From NCBI RefSeq assembly GCF_009857835.1, contig NZ_WWCL01000002.1, positions 558,001 through 622,000 on the forward strand: a DNA stretch of 64,000 nucleotides, in the 5' to 3' direction. The translations under genes were made by a program, and so were the position numbers. This document shows positions 1-8,109 of the stretch, one piece after another. How positions within the stretch are numbered: position 1 is the first letter of the stretch; each line of letters opens with the position of its first letter. The stretch is from Duganella fentianensis. Lineage in GTDB: Bacteria > Pseudomonadota > Gammaproteobacteria > Burkholderiales > Burkholderiaceae_D. Below the pieces are notes generated by a model. The model searched no databases. It was not told the DNA's origin and saw nothing but the letters and a program-made list of their open reading frames with translations.

Positions 1-244
1 CTTTGTCGCGCAGCAGGCCGCTCTTGGGGATGCGCCAGCCATCGAGAAACAGCAGGGGCGGCAGGAAGGCCAGGAAGAACAGTTCCGGTTCCAGTTCCAC
101 CCCGTGGCTGGATTTGGCGGCGATCAGGGCGCCCAGCGTGATCTGCACCAGCGGCAGCGGCACGGCGCGCGGCAGCAGGCGCGAAATATACGCGCTGGCC
201 ACCACTGCCAGCAGCATGATGAGTATGACTTCAACAGCATCCAT
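1..244 (-). CDS. Na+/H+ antiporter, CPA1 (NhaP/YjcE-like), N-terminal part
   Basis: Only the first 81 codons are inside the window; the gene continues past position 1. The reading frame opens with an ATG at 242-244. It encodes a hydrophobic first helix (EVILIMLLAVVASAY), then PLPLVQITLGALIA and the family signature FLPPLLFLDGWRIPK, characteristic of CPA1 monovalent cation/proton antiporters in the inner membrane. The family exchanges Na+ or K+ for H+ for pH and salt homeostasis. Substrate and full length cannot be judged from this fragment. It is divergent from the tRNA-Gly gene. Confidence 0.8.
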   Translation of the reverse strand, partial: MDAVEVILIMLLAVVASAYISRLLPRAVPLPLVQITLGALIAAKSSHGVELEPELFFLAFLPPLLFLDGWRIPKSGLLRDK

Positions 245-389
245 TTCACTACTTTCAATATTGCAAAACCAGTCTTACTTTACACCATGATTACTGAGCG
301 AAACAGTTGCTGCTGCCATGCAGCGGCGCCCCGCAAGCGGCCGTCAGCCGGCGTGGCAAAAGGCACTGGTATTTTTTTCTGGCATCTGT

Positions 390-395
390 CATAAT
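390..395 (+). promoter_or_regulatory. -10 box of tRNA-Gly promoter
   Basis: CATAAT lies 10 nt upstream of the tRNA 5' end, placing a start site a few bases before the mature tRNA. The -35 region (TGGTAT around 367-372) is a poor match, so only the -10 call is reasonable. Confidence 0.4.
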
Positions 396-405
396 CTTGC
401 CTTCT

Positions 406-481
406 GCGGGAGTAGCTCAGTTGGTAGAGCGCAACCTTGCCAAGGTTGAGGTCGAGAGTTCGAGACTCTTCTCCCGCTCCA
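406..481 (+). tRNA. tRNA-Gly (anticodon GCC)
   Basis: A 76-nt cloverleaf is readable by eye. The acceptor stem 406-412 pairs with 471-477, the discriminator is T478 and CCA is encoded at 479-481. The anticodon stem CAACC/GGTTG encloses loop TTGCCAA with anticodon GCC at 439-441, which reads GGC/GGT glycine codons. The D-arm AGCTCAGTTGGTAGAGC and T-arm GAGAGTTCGAGACTCTT are canonical. It appears to be a single-gene unit with its own terminator just downstream. Confidence 0.97.
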
Positions 482-500
482 GAATTCAGCGGTACATCAA

Positions 501-529
501 AAAAGAAGCCTTCCGGCTTCTTTTTTTTT
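501..529 (+). terminator. Rho-independent terminator of tRNA-Gly
   Basis: GAAGCC (505-510), a TTCC tetraloop and GGCTTC (515-520) are followed by nine T residues and preceded by an A-run. It lies 24 nt after the tRNA CCA end. Confidence 0.9.
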
Positions 530-590
530 GGCCATTTTTCTGGCCAGCGTTGTAAATCGTGCTGTAAATCAATACTTTGCAGGTCAAAAT

Positions 591-620
591 GTGACTTATC
601 CCACTTGCAAACGTTATACT
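591..620 (+). promoter_or_regulatory. Candidate sigma-70-type promoter of cheV
   Basis: TATACT at 615-620 is a good -10. A weak -35 (GTGACT, 591-596) sits 18 nt upstream. The leader to the cheV ATG is about 65 nt. A flagellar sigma-28 promoter was not recognised. Confidence 0.4.
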
Positions 621-690
621 GAGACGTAATGGCAGGGTTGCCCCATCAGGGCGACTGCTGGTTAGCGGACCACCTTCGGAGACGAAATCT

Positions 691-1653
691 ATGAAATCAG
701 TTCAGCAGGAAGTTGATGAGCGCAGTAATCTGACCAACTCCAATAAATTCGAACTGCTACTGTTCCGCCTTGGCGCTGATGCGAATGGCGAACATTCTGA
801 GTTGTTTGGTATCAACGTCTTCAAAATCCGCGAGATCGTCGCGATGCCGGAAGTCACCGCCGTGGCCGGTTCGCCCGAGCACATGCTGGGCGTGGTCAAT
901 CTGCGCGGCCAGATCATCACCGTGCTCGATTTGCCGGGCATCGTCGGCGTCAAGCCTAAGACCGGCCTGAACATCATGCTGGTGACGGAATTTGCCCGTA
1001 CCACGCAAGCGTTTGCGGTGGAATCGGTGGACGAAATCGTGCGTCTGGACTGGAGCCAGGTGCTGACGGCCGAAGGGACGGCCGGCGGCAAGGTGACCAG
1101 TATCGCCCGCGTCGACGGCGATGTGCAGAACACCCGTCTGGCCCAGGTGCTGGACGTGGAAACCATCTTGCGCGACCTGACCCCGTCCGAGAGCGACGAT
1201 GTCGATCCTGAAACCATCGGTCCTAAACTGCATATGAAGCAGGGCGCTGTCGTGCTGGCAGCGGATGACTCGGTGGTGGCACGTAACCTGATCGAAAAAG
1301 GTCTGGAAGCGATGGGCGCCCACTTCATCATGACCAAGTCCGGCAAGGAAGCCTGGGATCGCCTGCAGGCGATCTACGAAGGCACCAAGGCCGAAGGCAT
1401 ACAGGTGCAGGACCGCATCGCCATGGTGCTGACCGACCTCGAAATGCCGGAAATGGATGGCTTCACCCTGACCCGTCTGATCAAGCAGGATGCGCGCTTC
1501 TCCAAGATTCCGGTGGTGATCCACTCCTCGCTGTCGGGCAAGACCAACGAAGACCACGTCAAGGGCGTGGGCGCGGACGCCTATGTGGCCAAATTCTCGG
1601 CCGAAGATCTGGCCAGCACCATCCGCAATGTACTGAGCAAGGCAGCGCTGTAA
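691..1653 (+). CDS. cheV: Chemotaxis coupling protein CheV (CheW-REC)
   Basis: This 320-residue protein has an N-terminal CheW-like domain (about residues 20-165, with LGVVNLRGQIITVLDLP typical of CheW scaffolds) and a C-terminal receiver domain (about 185-315). The receiver has the acidic pair in LAADDSV, the phospho-acceptor Asp249 in VLTDLEMPEMDG and a Lys in YVAKFSAED. CheV couples chemoreceptors to the kinase CheA, and phosphorylation of its receiver supports adaptation. Start is the ATG at 691 with a GGAG element 10-14 nt upstream. It is a lone chemotaxis gene here, with no che or fli operon beside it, and ends at a strong hairpin. The domain pair and length match the family. Confidence 0.93.
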   Translation: MKSVQQEVDERSNLTNSNKFELLLFRLGADANGEHSELFGINVFKIREIVAMPEVTAVAGSPEHMLGVVNLRGQIITVLDLPGIVGVKPKTGLNIMLVTEFARTTQAFAVESVDEIVRLDWSQVLTAEGTAGGKVTSIARVDGDVQNTRLAQVLDVETILRDLTPSESDDVDPETIGPKLHMKQGAVVLAADDSVVARNLIEKGLEAMGAHFIMTKSGKEAWDRLQAIYEGTKAEGIQVQDRIAMVLTDLEMPEMDGFTLTRLIKQDARFSKIPVVIHSSLSGKTNEDHVKGVGADAYVAKFSAEDLASTIRNVLSKAAL

Positions 1654-1671
1654 GCCTGCCAGCCAGCAAAT

Positions 1672-1707
1672 AACAGGGGCCGTGACGGCGACGTCACGGC
1701 CCCTGTT
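1672..1707. terminator. Bidirectional hairpin between cheV and fghA
   Basis: A perfect 16-bp inverted repeat (1672-1687 with 1692-1707, 4-nt loop GCGA) sits between the convergent cheV and fghA stop codons. T-runs are poor on both sides, so it may terminate inefficiently or act as an mRNA 3' end stabiliser. Confidence 0.7.
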
Positions 1708-1724
1708 GCTTTGGGCCTGCCGTT

Positions 1725-2573
1725 TCAGCCGGCCAGATTGCGCGCGTGGAAGCGGATATGGTCGTCGATGAAGCTGGCGATGAAGTAATAGCCGTGGTCA
1801 TAGCCGGCATGGCGGCGCAGCTGGATGGGCTGGCGTGCATTGATGCAGGCCGCTTCGAATTCCTCGGGATAGAGCTGCTCGGTGAGGAATTTGTCGCCCA
1901 GACCCTGATCGATCAGTATGCCGTCCGGGAAGGGCGTCTGTTCCTGTTCCATCAGCAGGCTGGCATCGTGCGCGGCCCATTTGCGCCGGTCCTCGCCCAG
2001 ATAGCCGCTGAAGGCCTTGATGCCCCACGGGCAGCGCGACGGTGCGGCGATGGGCGCAAACGCGGACACCGAGCGGAAGATGTCGGGCCGGCGCAAAGCC
2101 AGCGTGAGCGCGCCATGGCCGCCCATGGAGTGGCCGCTGATGCCGATGCGGCGCGGATGGATCGGCAGTTCCTTCACCACCAGTTGCTGCAGTTCGTGGA
2201 TATAGCTCTCCATGCGGTAGTGGCTGGCCCATGGCTGTTCACTGGCATCCAGATAGAAACCGGCGCCCACGCCGAAATCCCAGTGTTCGCTTTCGCCCTC
2301 GATGCCGGCCCCGCGCGGGCTGGTGTCGGGCGTAATCAGCGCCATGCCCGCTTCGGCGGCGGCACGCTGGGCGCCGGCCTTGATCATGAAGGTCTCTTCG
2401 GTGCAGGTCAGCCCGGCCAGAAAGAACAGCGCCGGCACCTGGGCGTCAGCCTTGTGCGCGGCCGGCGGCAGAAACACGCCGAAGCGCATAGGCAGGCCCG
2501 TGCTCTGCGAGGTATGACGGTAAAAACGCTGGACGCCGCCAAAGCAGACGTGTTCGCTCAATAGTTCAAGCAT
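1725..2573 (-). CDS. fghA: S-formylglutathione hydrolase
   Basis: An esterase-D family alpha/beta hydrolase of 282 residues. It hydrolyses S-formylglutathione to formate and glutathione, the second step of glutathione-dependent formaldehyde detoxification in the cytosol. The nucleophile Ser149 lies in GHSMGGHGAL, the acid is probably Asp227 in DQGLGDKFL, and the base is His260 in AGYDHGYYF. The N-terminal ELLSEHVCFGGVQRFYRH and CTEETF segments are typical of FghA/FrmB. The usual partner, class III alcohol dehydrogenase (adhC/frmA), is not adjacent. Start ATG is at 2571-2573. The gene is convergent with cheV and divergent from the antiporter gene. Confidence 0.93.
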   Translation of the reverse strand: MLELLSEHVCFGGVQRFYRHTSQSTGLPMRFGVFLPPAAHKADAQVPALFFLAGLTCTEETFMIKAGAQRAAAEAGMALITPDTSPRGAGIEGESEHWDFGVGAGFYLDASEQPWASHYRMESYIHELQQLVVKELPIHPRRIGISGHSMGGHGALTLALRRPDIFRSVSAFAPIAAPSRCPWGIKAFSGYLGEDRRKWAAHDASLLMEQEQTPFPDGILIDQGLGDKFLTEQLYPEEFEAACINARQPIQLRRHAGYDHGYYFIASFIDDHIRFHARNLAG

Positions 2574-2678
2574 GGGCTACCCTTTAATCTCAGCCGTGTT
2601 CTATATGTATTCTGGCGCACAGTAGAAACCCTGCCGCCCCGCCAGAATTGTACAAGTTTCCAATACGAGGAGGTGGGC

Positions 2679-3866
2679 ATGGCGGATTTTTCGCGCATCG
2701 TCACGGCTATGGGCTGGCCGCTGGCCATCATCCTGGCATGGCTGGCGGGCGAGCTGCTGCACCGCTGGACGCGGCTGCCGCGTATCAGCATGTACGGGCT
2801 GGTGGGTTTTCTGATGGCGCAAGTGATGCCGGATAGCTTTGCCAGCGGCGCATCGAGCACGGTGACGCTGCTGGCCAATCTGGCCTTTGGCCTGATTCTG
2901 TTCGAGTTCGGCTATCGCATCAATCTGCACTGGCTGCGCATCAATCCGTGGATCGCCGTGAGCGGGCTGGCGGAATCGGCCGCCACCTTCGGCGTGGTCT
3001 ACCTGATTTCCCATCTGACCCAGATGCCGCCGCTGACTTCGCTGCTGCTGGCCTCGCTGGCCATGTCGACGTCACCGGCGGGCGTGCTGCGCGTGATTAA
3101 CGAGACCGATAGTGCCGGACAGGTGACGGAACGGGTGCTGCATCTGGTAGCCATCAACTGCGTGCTAGCGCTGTTCGTGTTCAAGGTGGTGGTGGGATTC
3201 TGGGTGTTCCAGACGTCGGGCAGCCTGCCGCAGGCGGTGTCGCACAGCCTGATCGAACTGGGCGGCGCGGCCCTGCTGGGCGGGCTGCTGGGCTGGCTGG
3301 TGCCGGCCCTGCTGCGCCAGCTCGGTGCGCTGGCGCGCGATGGCACGCTGGCGTTTGCCATGGGCGTGATGCTGCTGGTGCTGCTGGCCCATGCGCTCGA
3401 TGTCTCGCCCGTGCTGGCCACGCTGACCTTCGGACTGGCAGCCCGCCATAGCCGCGTGATGCTGAGCCGCACCGAACGCAATTTCGGCGCCATCGGCGAA
3501 TTGCTGGCCGTGCTGCTGTTCGTGTTTGCTGCCTCGGCACTGGAATGGGAGCGTGTGCTGGCCGGCGCTGCGCTGGGCGCAGTGCTGGTGCTGGCGCGCT
3601 TTCTGGTCAAGGCCGGCATGGTGATGCTGTTTGCCCGCGCCGGCGGCATCACCTGGCGCAAAGGTTTGCTGACGGGCGTGGCGCTGGCGCCCATGTCGGT
3701 GTTCGTCACTCTGCTGCTGGAGCAGACGCGCTATGTGGGCATCGTGCTGGTGGACGAACTGGCGGCACTTGCCGCCATGACGCTGCTGCTGGAAGTGCTG
3801 GGCCCTGTGCTGACCCAGCGTGCCCTGATCTGGGCGCGCGAAACCCCTGAAGAGGAGGAAGCCTGA
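2679..3866 (+). CDS. Kef-type cation/proton antiporter membrane protein (CPA2)
   Basis: A polytopic protein of 395 residues with about 12 hydrophobic segments and the Na_H_exchanger fold. Family-like stretches are NLAFGLILFEFGYRINL, SLAMSTSPAGVLRVI and the late helix with PMSVFVTLLLEQTRY. There is no C-terminal TrkA-N/RCK domain; the chain ends in an acidic tail (ETPEEEEA), so it is a bare transport module. I chose ATG 2679 because GAGGAGG at 2667-2673 lies at ideal spacing, whereas an in-frame GTG at 2673 overlaps it. The stop TGA abuts the ATG of ybdK, implying translational coupling. Transported ion (K+ or Na+) is not deducible. Confidence 0.83.
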   Translation: MADFSRIVTAMGWPLAIILAWLAGELLHRWTRLPRISMYGLVGFLMAQVMPDSFASGASSTVTLLANLAFGLILFEFGYRINLHWLRINPWIAVSGLAESAATFGVVYLISHLTQMPPLTSLLLASLAMSTSPAGVLRVINETDSAGQVTERVLHLVAINCVLALFVFKVVVGFWVFQTSGSLPQAVSHSLIELGGAALLGGLLGWLVPALLRQLGALARDGTLAFAMGVMLLVLLAHALDVSPVLATLTFGLAARHSRVMLSRTERNFGAIGELLAVLLFVFAASALEWERVLAGAALGAVLVLARFLVKAGMVMLFARAGGITWRKGLLTGVALAPMSVFVTLLLEQTRYVGIVLVDELAALAAMTLLLEVLGPVLTQRALIWARETPEEEEA

Positions 3867-4985
3867 ATGCCTTTGCCACCGTTTAAATCATCCACCCCGC
3901 TCAGCATGGGGGTGGAGCTGGAGCTGCAGCTGGTCAGCCTGTCCGATTACGATCTGACGGCCTCCAGTCCCGACCTACTGCACCTGCTGGGGCGCAAGCC
4001 GTTTCCCGGCAACGTCACGCCCGAGATCACCGAGAGCATGATAGAGATAAACAGCGATGTGCAGCATCAGCACGATGCCTTGCTGGCCCAGCTGGAACTG
4101 GTGCGCGACACGCTGGTGCAGGCCGGCGAGCGGCTGAATATCGGCATCTGCGGCGGCGGCACCCATCCGTTCCAGAAATGGACCGAACGGCGCATCTATG
4201 CCAAGCCCCGTTTCAAACAGGTGTCGGCGCTGTATGGCTATCTGGCCAAGCAGTTCACCATCTTCGGCCAGCATGTGCACATCGGGTGTGCCTCGGGCGA
4301 CGATGCGCTGTACCTGCTGCATGCGCTGAGCCGCTACGTGCCGCACTTCATTGCGCTATCGTCGTCCTCGCCGTTCGTGCAGGCCAACGATACGCTGTTC
4401 AATTCGGCGCGGCTGAATTCCGTGTTCGCTTTCCCTATGAGCGGGCGGGCACCGTTTCTGCTGGACTGGGCCAGCTTCGAGCGCGATTATTTTGCCAAGA
4501 TGGAGCACACGGGCGTGATCAACAGCATGAAGGATTTTTACTGGGATATCCGCCCCAAGCCCGAATACGGCACCATCGAACTGCGCGTGTGCGATACGCC
4601 GCTGACGGTGGCGCGGGCGGCGGCGCTGGCCAGTTATCTGCAGGCCCTGTGTGCCTATCTGCTGGAACGGCGCAGCCCGGCACCGCAGGAAGACGACTAT
4701 CTGGTGTACAACTACAACCGCTTCCAGGCCTGCCGCTTCGGTCTGGATGGCACGCTGGTTCATCCGCAGACATACGAAAGCCTGTCGCTGCGCGAAGACA
4801 TCCTGACTACGCTGCGCAAGATGGCGCCGTATGGTGCGGCGCTGGGCGGTACGGCCGGCCTAGAACATCTGGTGGCGGTCACGCACGAGGGCAGCGATGC
4901 GCATTTCCTGCGCCAGCAGTTTGCCCGCAGCGGCAGCGCCGAAGGCATGGTGGCAGCCGCCATCCAGCGCTTCCGCAGCGGCTAG
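3867..4985 (+). CDS. ybdK: YbdK-type carboxylate-amine ligase (GCS2 family)
   Basis: A 372-residue protein of the glutamate-cysteine ligase type 2 family, the usual length. It starts with the ATP-grasp-like signature [11 protein letters not shown] and [12 protein letters not shown], followed by [19 protein letters not shown] and a C-terminal [14 protein letters not shown]. Characterised YbdK shows weak gamma-glutamylcysteine ligase activity, so the physiological substrate is uncertain. The ATG immediately follows the TGA of the Kef-type antiporter gene, so the two are one transcription unit. Its stop is directly adjacent (0 bp) to that of the convergent binding-protein gene. Confidence 0.88.
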   Translation: MPLPPFKSSTPLSMGVELELQLVSLSDYDLTASSPDLLHLLGRKPFPGNVTPEITESMIEINSDVQHQHDALLAQLELVRDTLVQAGERLNIGICGGGTHPFQKWTERRIYAKPRFKQVSALYGYLAKQFTIFGQHVHIGCASGDDALYLLHALSRYVPHFIALSSSSPFVQANDTLFNSARLNSVFAFPMSGRAPFLLDWASFERDYFAKMEHTGVINSMKDFYWDIRPKPEYGTIELRVCDTPLTVARAAALASYLQALCAYLLERRSPAPQEDDYLVYNYNRFQACRFGLDGTLVHPQTYESLSLREDILTTLRKMAPYGAALGGTAGLEHLVAVTHEGSDAHFLRQQFARSGSAEGMVAAAIQRFRSG

Positions 4986-5726
4986 TCAGTGGGCGGGGCT
5001 GGCGATGGCGCTGTTGAGGCGTTCGATATAGGCGTCGGGCGTGGCCTTGTTGCACATCAGGTAGCGCTCCGGCCCATGGGGCAGATCCTTGAAGCGCAGC
5101 AGGCGCAGCTGGCGGGTCTGCTCGGCGGGGTGGTGCTCCATGATGTAACTGCCTTCTTCTTCCGAGACAAACATCATGTCGGCCGCCCCCTTGCTGATCG
5201 ACTGCACCATCTTGGCGGTGGGCGCGGTGGAGATGGCGAGTATGGGCTGGGTACGGGCCAGCATTTTGTCCAGTTCGCTGCCGTAGGAGTAATTGTCCTT
5301 GACCAGGATGCGCACATCCTTGCGCTGCATGAGTTCCTGCAGGCTGCCGTCGCCGTGCTCGGCCAGATGGACGTGGGCCAGCACGGTCCAGTCCTTGTCG
5401 TGGTACAGGGGCTTGGTAAATTTGGCGTAGATCTCGCGCTCGGGGGTGCGGAACCAGCCGATGGCGCAGGCGGGTAATTTGCTGTCGCGTACGGTCAGCA
5501 GCTGGCGGTTGGTGGGCAGGTTGAGCCAGCGGGCGCTGATGCCGGCCAGCCGGAAAGCGCGCGTGGCAGGTGCACCCGTCAGGCCGCCGGGACCGCCTTC
5601 GGCCGCGGTCATCAGATAGGGCGGACGTTCGCTGTACAGCACCTGTACGGTCGGTTCATGGGCTTGCGCAGCGCCGGCGAGTGTGCAGAGTATGGCGCAG
5701 ATCTTGGCAATACGGAAACGCAGCAT
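4986..5726 (-). CDS. Periplasmic solute-binding protein, SBP_bac_3-like (orphan)
   Basis: About 246 residues with a clear Sec signal peptide (hydrophobic ICAILCTLAGAAQA, cleavage before HEPTV). The mature part resembles family-3 extracellular solute-binding proteins: VQVLYSERPPYLM near the N-terminus, CAIGWFRTPEREIYAKFTKP in the middle and SKGAADMMFVSEEE later. No permease or ATPase gene is near, so it could be a binding component of a distant transporter or a sensor-type periplasmic protein. I prefer ATG 5726 because GAGG lies 6 nt upstream; an in-frame ATG at 5738 lacks a ribosome site. Ligand unknown. Confidence 0.7.
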   Translation of the reverse strand: MLRFRIAKICAILCTLAGAAQAHEPTVQVLYSERPPYLMTAAEGGPGGLTGAPATRAFRLAGISARWLNLPTNRQLLTVRDSKLPACAIGWFRTPEREIYAKFTKPLYHDKDWTVLAHVHLAEHGDGSLQELMQRKDVRILVKDNYSYGSELDKMLARTQPILAISTAPTAKMVQSISKGAADMMFVSEEEGSYIMEHHPAEQTRQLRLLRFKDLPHGPERYLMCNKATPDAYIERLNSAIASPAH

Positions 5727-5811
5727 GAACGGCCTCATCAGGAATATCCATAGAGCTTACACTGCTATGACGATACCGACTACCGCATTGTTGTATAGAC
5801 GCCTAGATCAA

Positions 5812-6138
5812 TCAGGCTTTGATGTCGATGAGCGAACCCAGCATCTGGTCGGCCGTCTGGATCACTTTGGCCGAGAAATCGAACTGCTTTTCGTAGACCA
5901 GGGAATTGGTGGTTTCCTTGGCCAGATCGGTCTGGCTTGGGCCGTCTACCTGCTGCAGTTGCTGGGCCTGAAACGACACGCTGACGCCGCTACCGGCCGG
6001 CTGGCTTTCCGTAAAATAGGCCTGGGAAGGCTGGAAACCCTGGGTGCCGATGTTGGCGATGGCATGGGCGCTATTGCCCAGCGCGCGCTCGGCAGCGTTG
6101 AGTCCGGTGATGCCGGAACTGAGCACAGCAATGGCCAT
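5812..6138 (-). CDS. Small flagellar-rod-like protein (FlgC/Flg_bbr family)
   Basis: This 108-residue protein begins MAIAVLSSGITGLNAAERAL and continues with HAIANIGTQGFQP, the N-terminal Flg_bb_rod motif. It ends with LAKETTNSLVYEKQ followed by KVIQTADQMLGSLIDI, the Flg_bbr_C motif that closes FlgC/FlgE/FlgG proteins. Both termini of a rod/hook protein are thus present with almost nothing between. Start ATG 6138 has GGAG 7 nt upstream; an earlier in-frame ATG (6174) adds a non-homologous 12-residue leader. No other flagellar gene is in the window. It may be an auxiliary rod component or a domesticated paralogue. Confidence 0.72.
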   Translation of the reverse strand: MAIAVLSSGITGLNAAERALGNSAHAIANIGTQGFQPSQAYFTESQPAGSGVSVSFQAQQLQQVDGPSQTDLAKETTNSLVYEKQFDFSAKVIQTADQMLGSLIDIKA

Positions 6139-6278
6139 GAAGTTTCTCCAAGGTAATTGATGAGCAGTGTACACCCATGCGGGACCCTGTGCACGGCAGT
6201 GATGAAAAAAAAGGCAGGCTTGACGACGGTGCGTGGGGTGCGTATTGTCGAAGTGAAAACCTGCTGGAAATGAGGATT

Positions 6279-7148
6279 ATGCGGAAGTTGTTGTACTGTC
6301 TATTACTGCTAGGCCTGTGCGCCATGAATGGGGTGCGGGCCGAACCGATACAAGTGCGTTACCCGCGGGCGGAAAGCCTTGATGACGAACGCGGCGAATA
6401 TGGTTATGCGCTGCTGCAGCTGGCGCTGGCCAAGGCTGGCAATCACTACCGCGCCGTGCTGTCGCAGACCAGCATGCAGCAGAACCGTGCGCTGGTGGAA
6501 CTGCAGTCGGGGGCGGGCCGTATCGACATCGTCGGCACCATGACTTCCATCGAGCGCGAAGCGGCTTTGCTGCCGGTGCGCATACCGATGTCACGCGGGC
6601 TGATAGGCTGGCGGCTGGGGCTGCTGCGCGCCGATCGTCAGGAGTTGCTGCGCGATGTACACAATATTGCTGATCTCAAAAAGTTTTCCACCGGGCAGGG
6701 TCACGACTGGCCCGATCTAACCATATTGCGCCATAACGGCATTCTGGTCTATCCGGTGGCGGTCTACAGCAGCCTGTTCGGCATGCTCAATGCGGGCCGC
6801 TATGACTGGGCGCCCCGGTCACTGAATGAAATCTGGGGCGAAGCGCGCCGTCATCCCGAGCTGGTGGTGGACCAGCACATCCTGCTGCACTATCCCACTG
6901 CCGATTATTTTTTCGTGAATAAGAATAATCCTGCGCTGGCGGAGAATATCCGGCAGGGCCTGGAGCTGGCGCTGGCTGACGGTTCTTTTGAGCAGCTGTT
7001 CTATCTGCACTACGGTCCCGGCATACGCCGCGCACAGCTGGACAAACGGGTGCTGATCGAACTGCCGAATCCTCTGCTGTCGCCGCAGACACCGCTGCAG
7101 CGCAAGGAATTGTGGTTCAGTCTGGCAGACCTGAAGCGCTTGCATTGA
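6279..7148 (+). CDS. Periplasmic solute-binding-like protein
   Basis: About 289 residues. A signal peptide (MRKLLYCLLLLGLCAMNGVRA, cleavage before EPIQV) is followed by an extracellular binding-protein fold with IQVRYPRAESLDDER and LLQLALAKAG near the start. I chose ATG 6279 (GAGG 3 nt upstream); ATG 6270 is an alternative adding three residues. It is a distant member of the family-3 binding-protein group, as often seen in Oxalobacteraceae without partner genes. It is divergent from the rod-like mini protein and has no permease beside it. Ligand and role are unknown. Confidence 0.6.
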   Translation: MRKLLYCLLLLGLCAMNGVRAEPIQVRYPRAESLDDERGEYGYALLQLALAKAGNHYRAVLSQTSMQQNRALVELQSGAGRIDIVGTMTSIEREAALLPVRIPMSRGLIGWRLGLLRADRQELLRDVHNIADLKKFSTGQGHDWPDLTILRHNGILVYPVAVYSSLFGMLNAGRYDWAPRSLNEIWGEARRHPELVVDQHILLHYPTADYFFVNKNNPALAENIRQGLELALADGSFEQLFYLHYGPGIRRAQLDKRVLIELPNPLLSPQTPLQRKELWFSLADLKRLH

Positions 7149-7335
7149 GTATAGTTCCAAGGCAAGCATCAGAAAATTCCGATTTAAAAAGTTCCCTCAA
7201 TTCTAGGGGCGCACCTTTGATCTAGATCAGATGTGTCACCCGTGTGTCACGTAGCCTTGTCACTCGCGCTGCATTCGCGGCGTTGAAACAGTCCCAATTT
7301 CTCTCAGGCACACATCTTACTATTGAGGTAAATCT

Positions 7336-7980
7336 ATGTATCCATATTCCCAATCCGTCACCCCCGCAGCAAAGACTCATATGGAAGCGCAATTGTCGTT
7401 CTTTAACGACATGTCGAAATCGCTGTTCCGCACTCTGCAGCAATATAGCGATCTGAACATCCAGCTGGCCCAGACCATGCTGGAAGAAAGCACCAAGGCT
7501 GGCCAGCAAATGATTACGTCGCATCGTCCTACCGAAGCGTTTGCCGCCGTGGCCGCCCATGCCCAGCCGACGGCGGAAAAAGTCCGTGCCTACCAGCAGC
7601 ACCTGTCGCGCATAGCCGCCGATACGCAGGTGGACCTGTCCAAAGTGGCGGAAGAACATGTACAGGAAACCAGCCGTACGGCCAAGGCACTGGCCGATGA
7701 AGTGGCCCGCGTGACGTCGGAAGAAACGGAAAAAACCATGCGTAACCATCAGGATGCGCTGGAGAAATTCAGTGATCCGTTCACCAGCTATAACGATGGC
7801 ATGCGCCAGTCGCGCGGCAGCGAAATGCGCGGCACGTCCACCATGCAGAGCGCCGGCCAGCATGGCAGCGACAGCCGTGAAGGCAATATGCAGGGAGCGC
7901 AGGCGTCCTCGTCCACGGGCGGCAGCAGCGCCCAGAGCACGGCCAGCGCCAAACAGACGGGTGCCCGTAAAGAAACCTAA
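7336..7980 (+). CDS. phaP: Phasin family protein (PHA granule-associated)
   Basis: A 214-residue, alanine- and glutamine-rich, mostly helical protein. It starts MYPYSQSVTPAAKTHMEAQL and continues LSFFNDMSKSLFRTLQQYSDLNIQLAQTM in short runs, matching the phasin_2 pattern (MxxFNELSKxxFxxLQxLxxLNxxLAxxxLE). The last ~50 residues (GSEMRGTSTMQSAG onward) are low-complexity Ser/Gly/Gln-rich. Phasins coat poly-3-hydroxybutyrate granules and control their number and size. TTGAGG lies about 8 nt before the ATG. The 187-nt upstream region carries no obvious PhaR site that I can identify. The scoAB and bdhA genes at the other end of the window agree with PHB metabolism. Confidence 0.85.
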   Translation: MYPYSQSVTPAAKTHMEAQLSFFNDMSKSLFRTLQQYSDLNIQLAQTMLEESTKAGQQMITSHRPTEAFAAVAAHAQPTAEKVRAYQQHLSRIAADTQVDLSKVAEEHVQETSRTAKALADEVARVTSEETEKTMRNHQDALEKFSDPFTSYNDGMRQSRGSEMRGTSTMQSAGQHGSDSREGNMQGAQASSSTGGSSAQSTASAKQTGARKET

Positions 7981-8054
7981 GCCGCACAGCCCGCACATAC
8001 TGCTGGCCGTGGCCTGCGTGGGCTAGTTAGTGGCTAGTCGGCTGAGCTTGCTAG

Positions 8055-8080
8055 AGGGATGCAACGCTGTTGCATCCCTT
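8055..8080 (+). terminator. Hairpin downstream of phaP
   Basis: A 10-bp stem (8055-8064 with 8070-8079) and a 5-nt loop, 75 nt after the phasin stop, with only a weak T-rich tail. It separates phaP from the convergent mdcH. Confidence 0.55.
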
Positions 8081-8109
8081 GTCGTTTGAGGGGACCTTAT
8101 GTTGCTGGC

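Noticed and set aside
2673..2678. GTG start for the Kef-type antiporter
   Set aside because: It overlaps the ribosome-binding GAGGAGG; ATG 2679 has ideal spacing.
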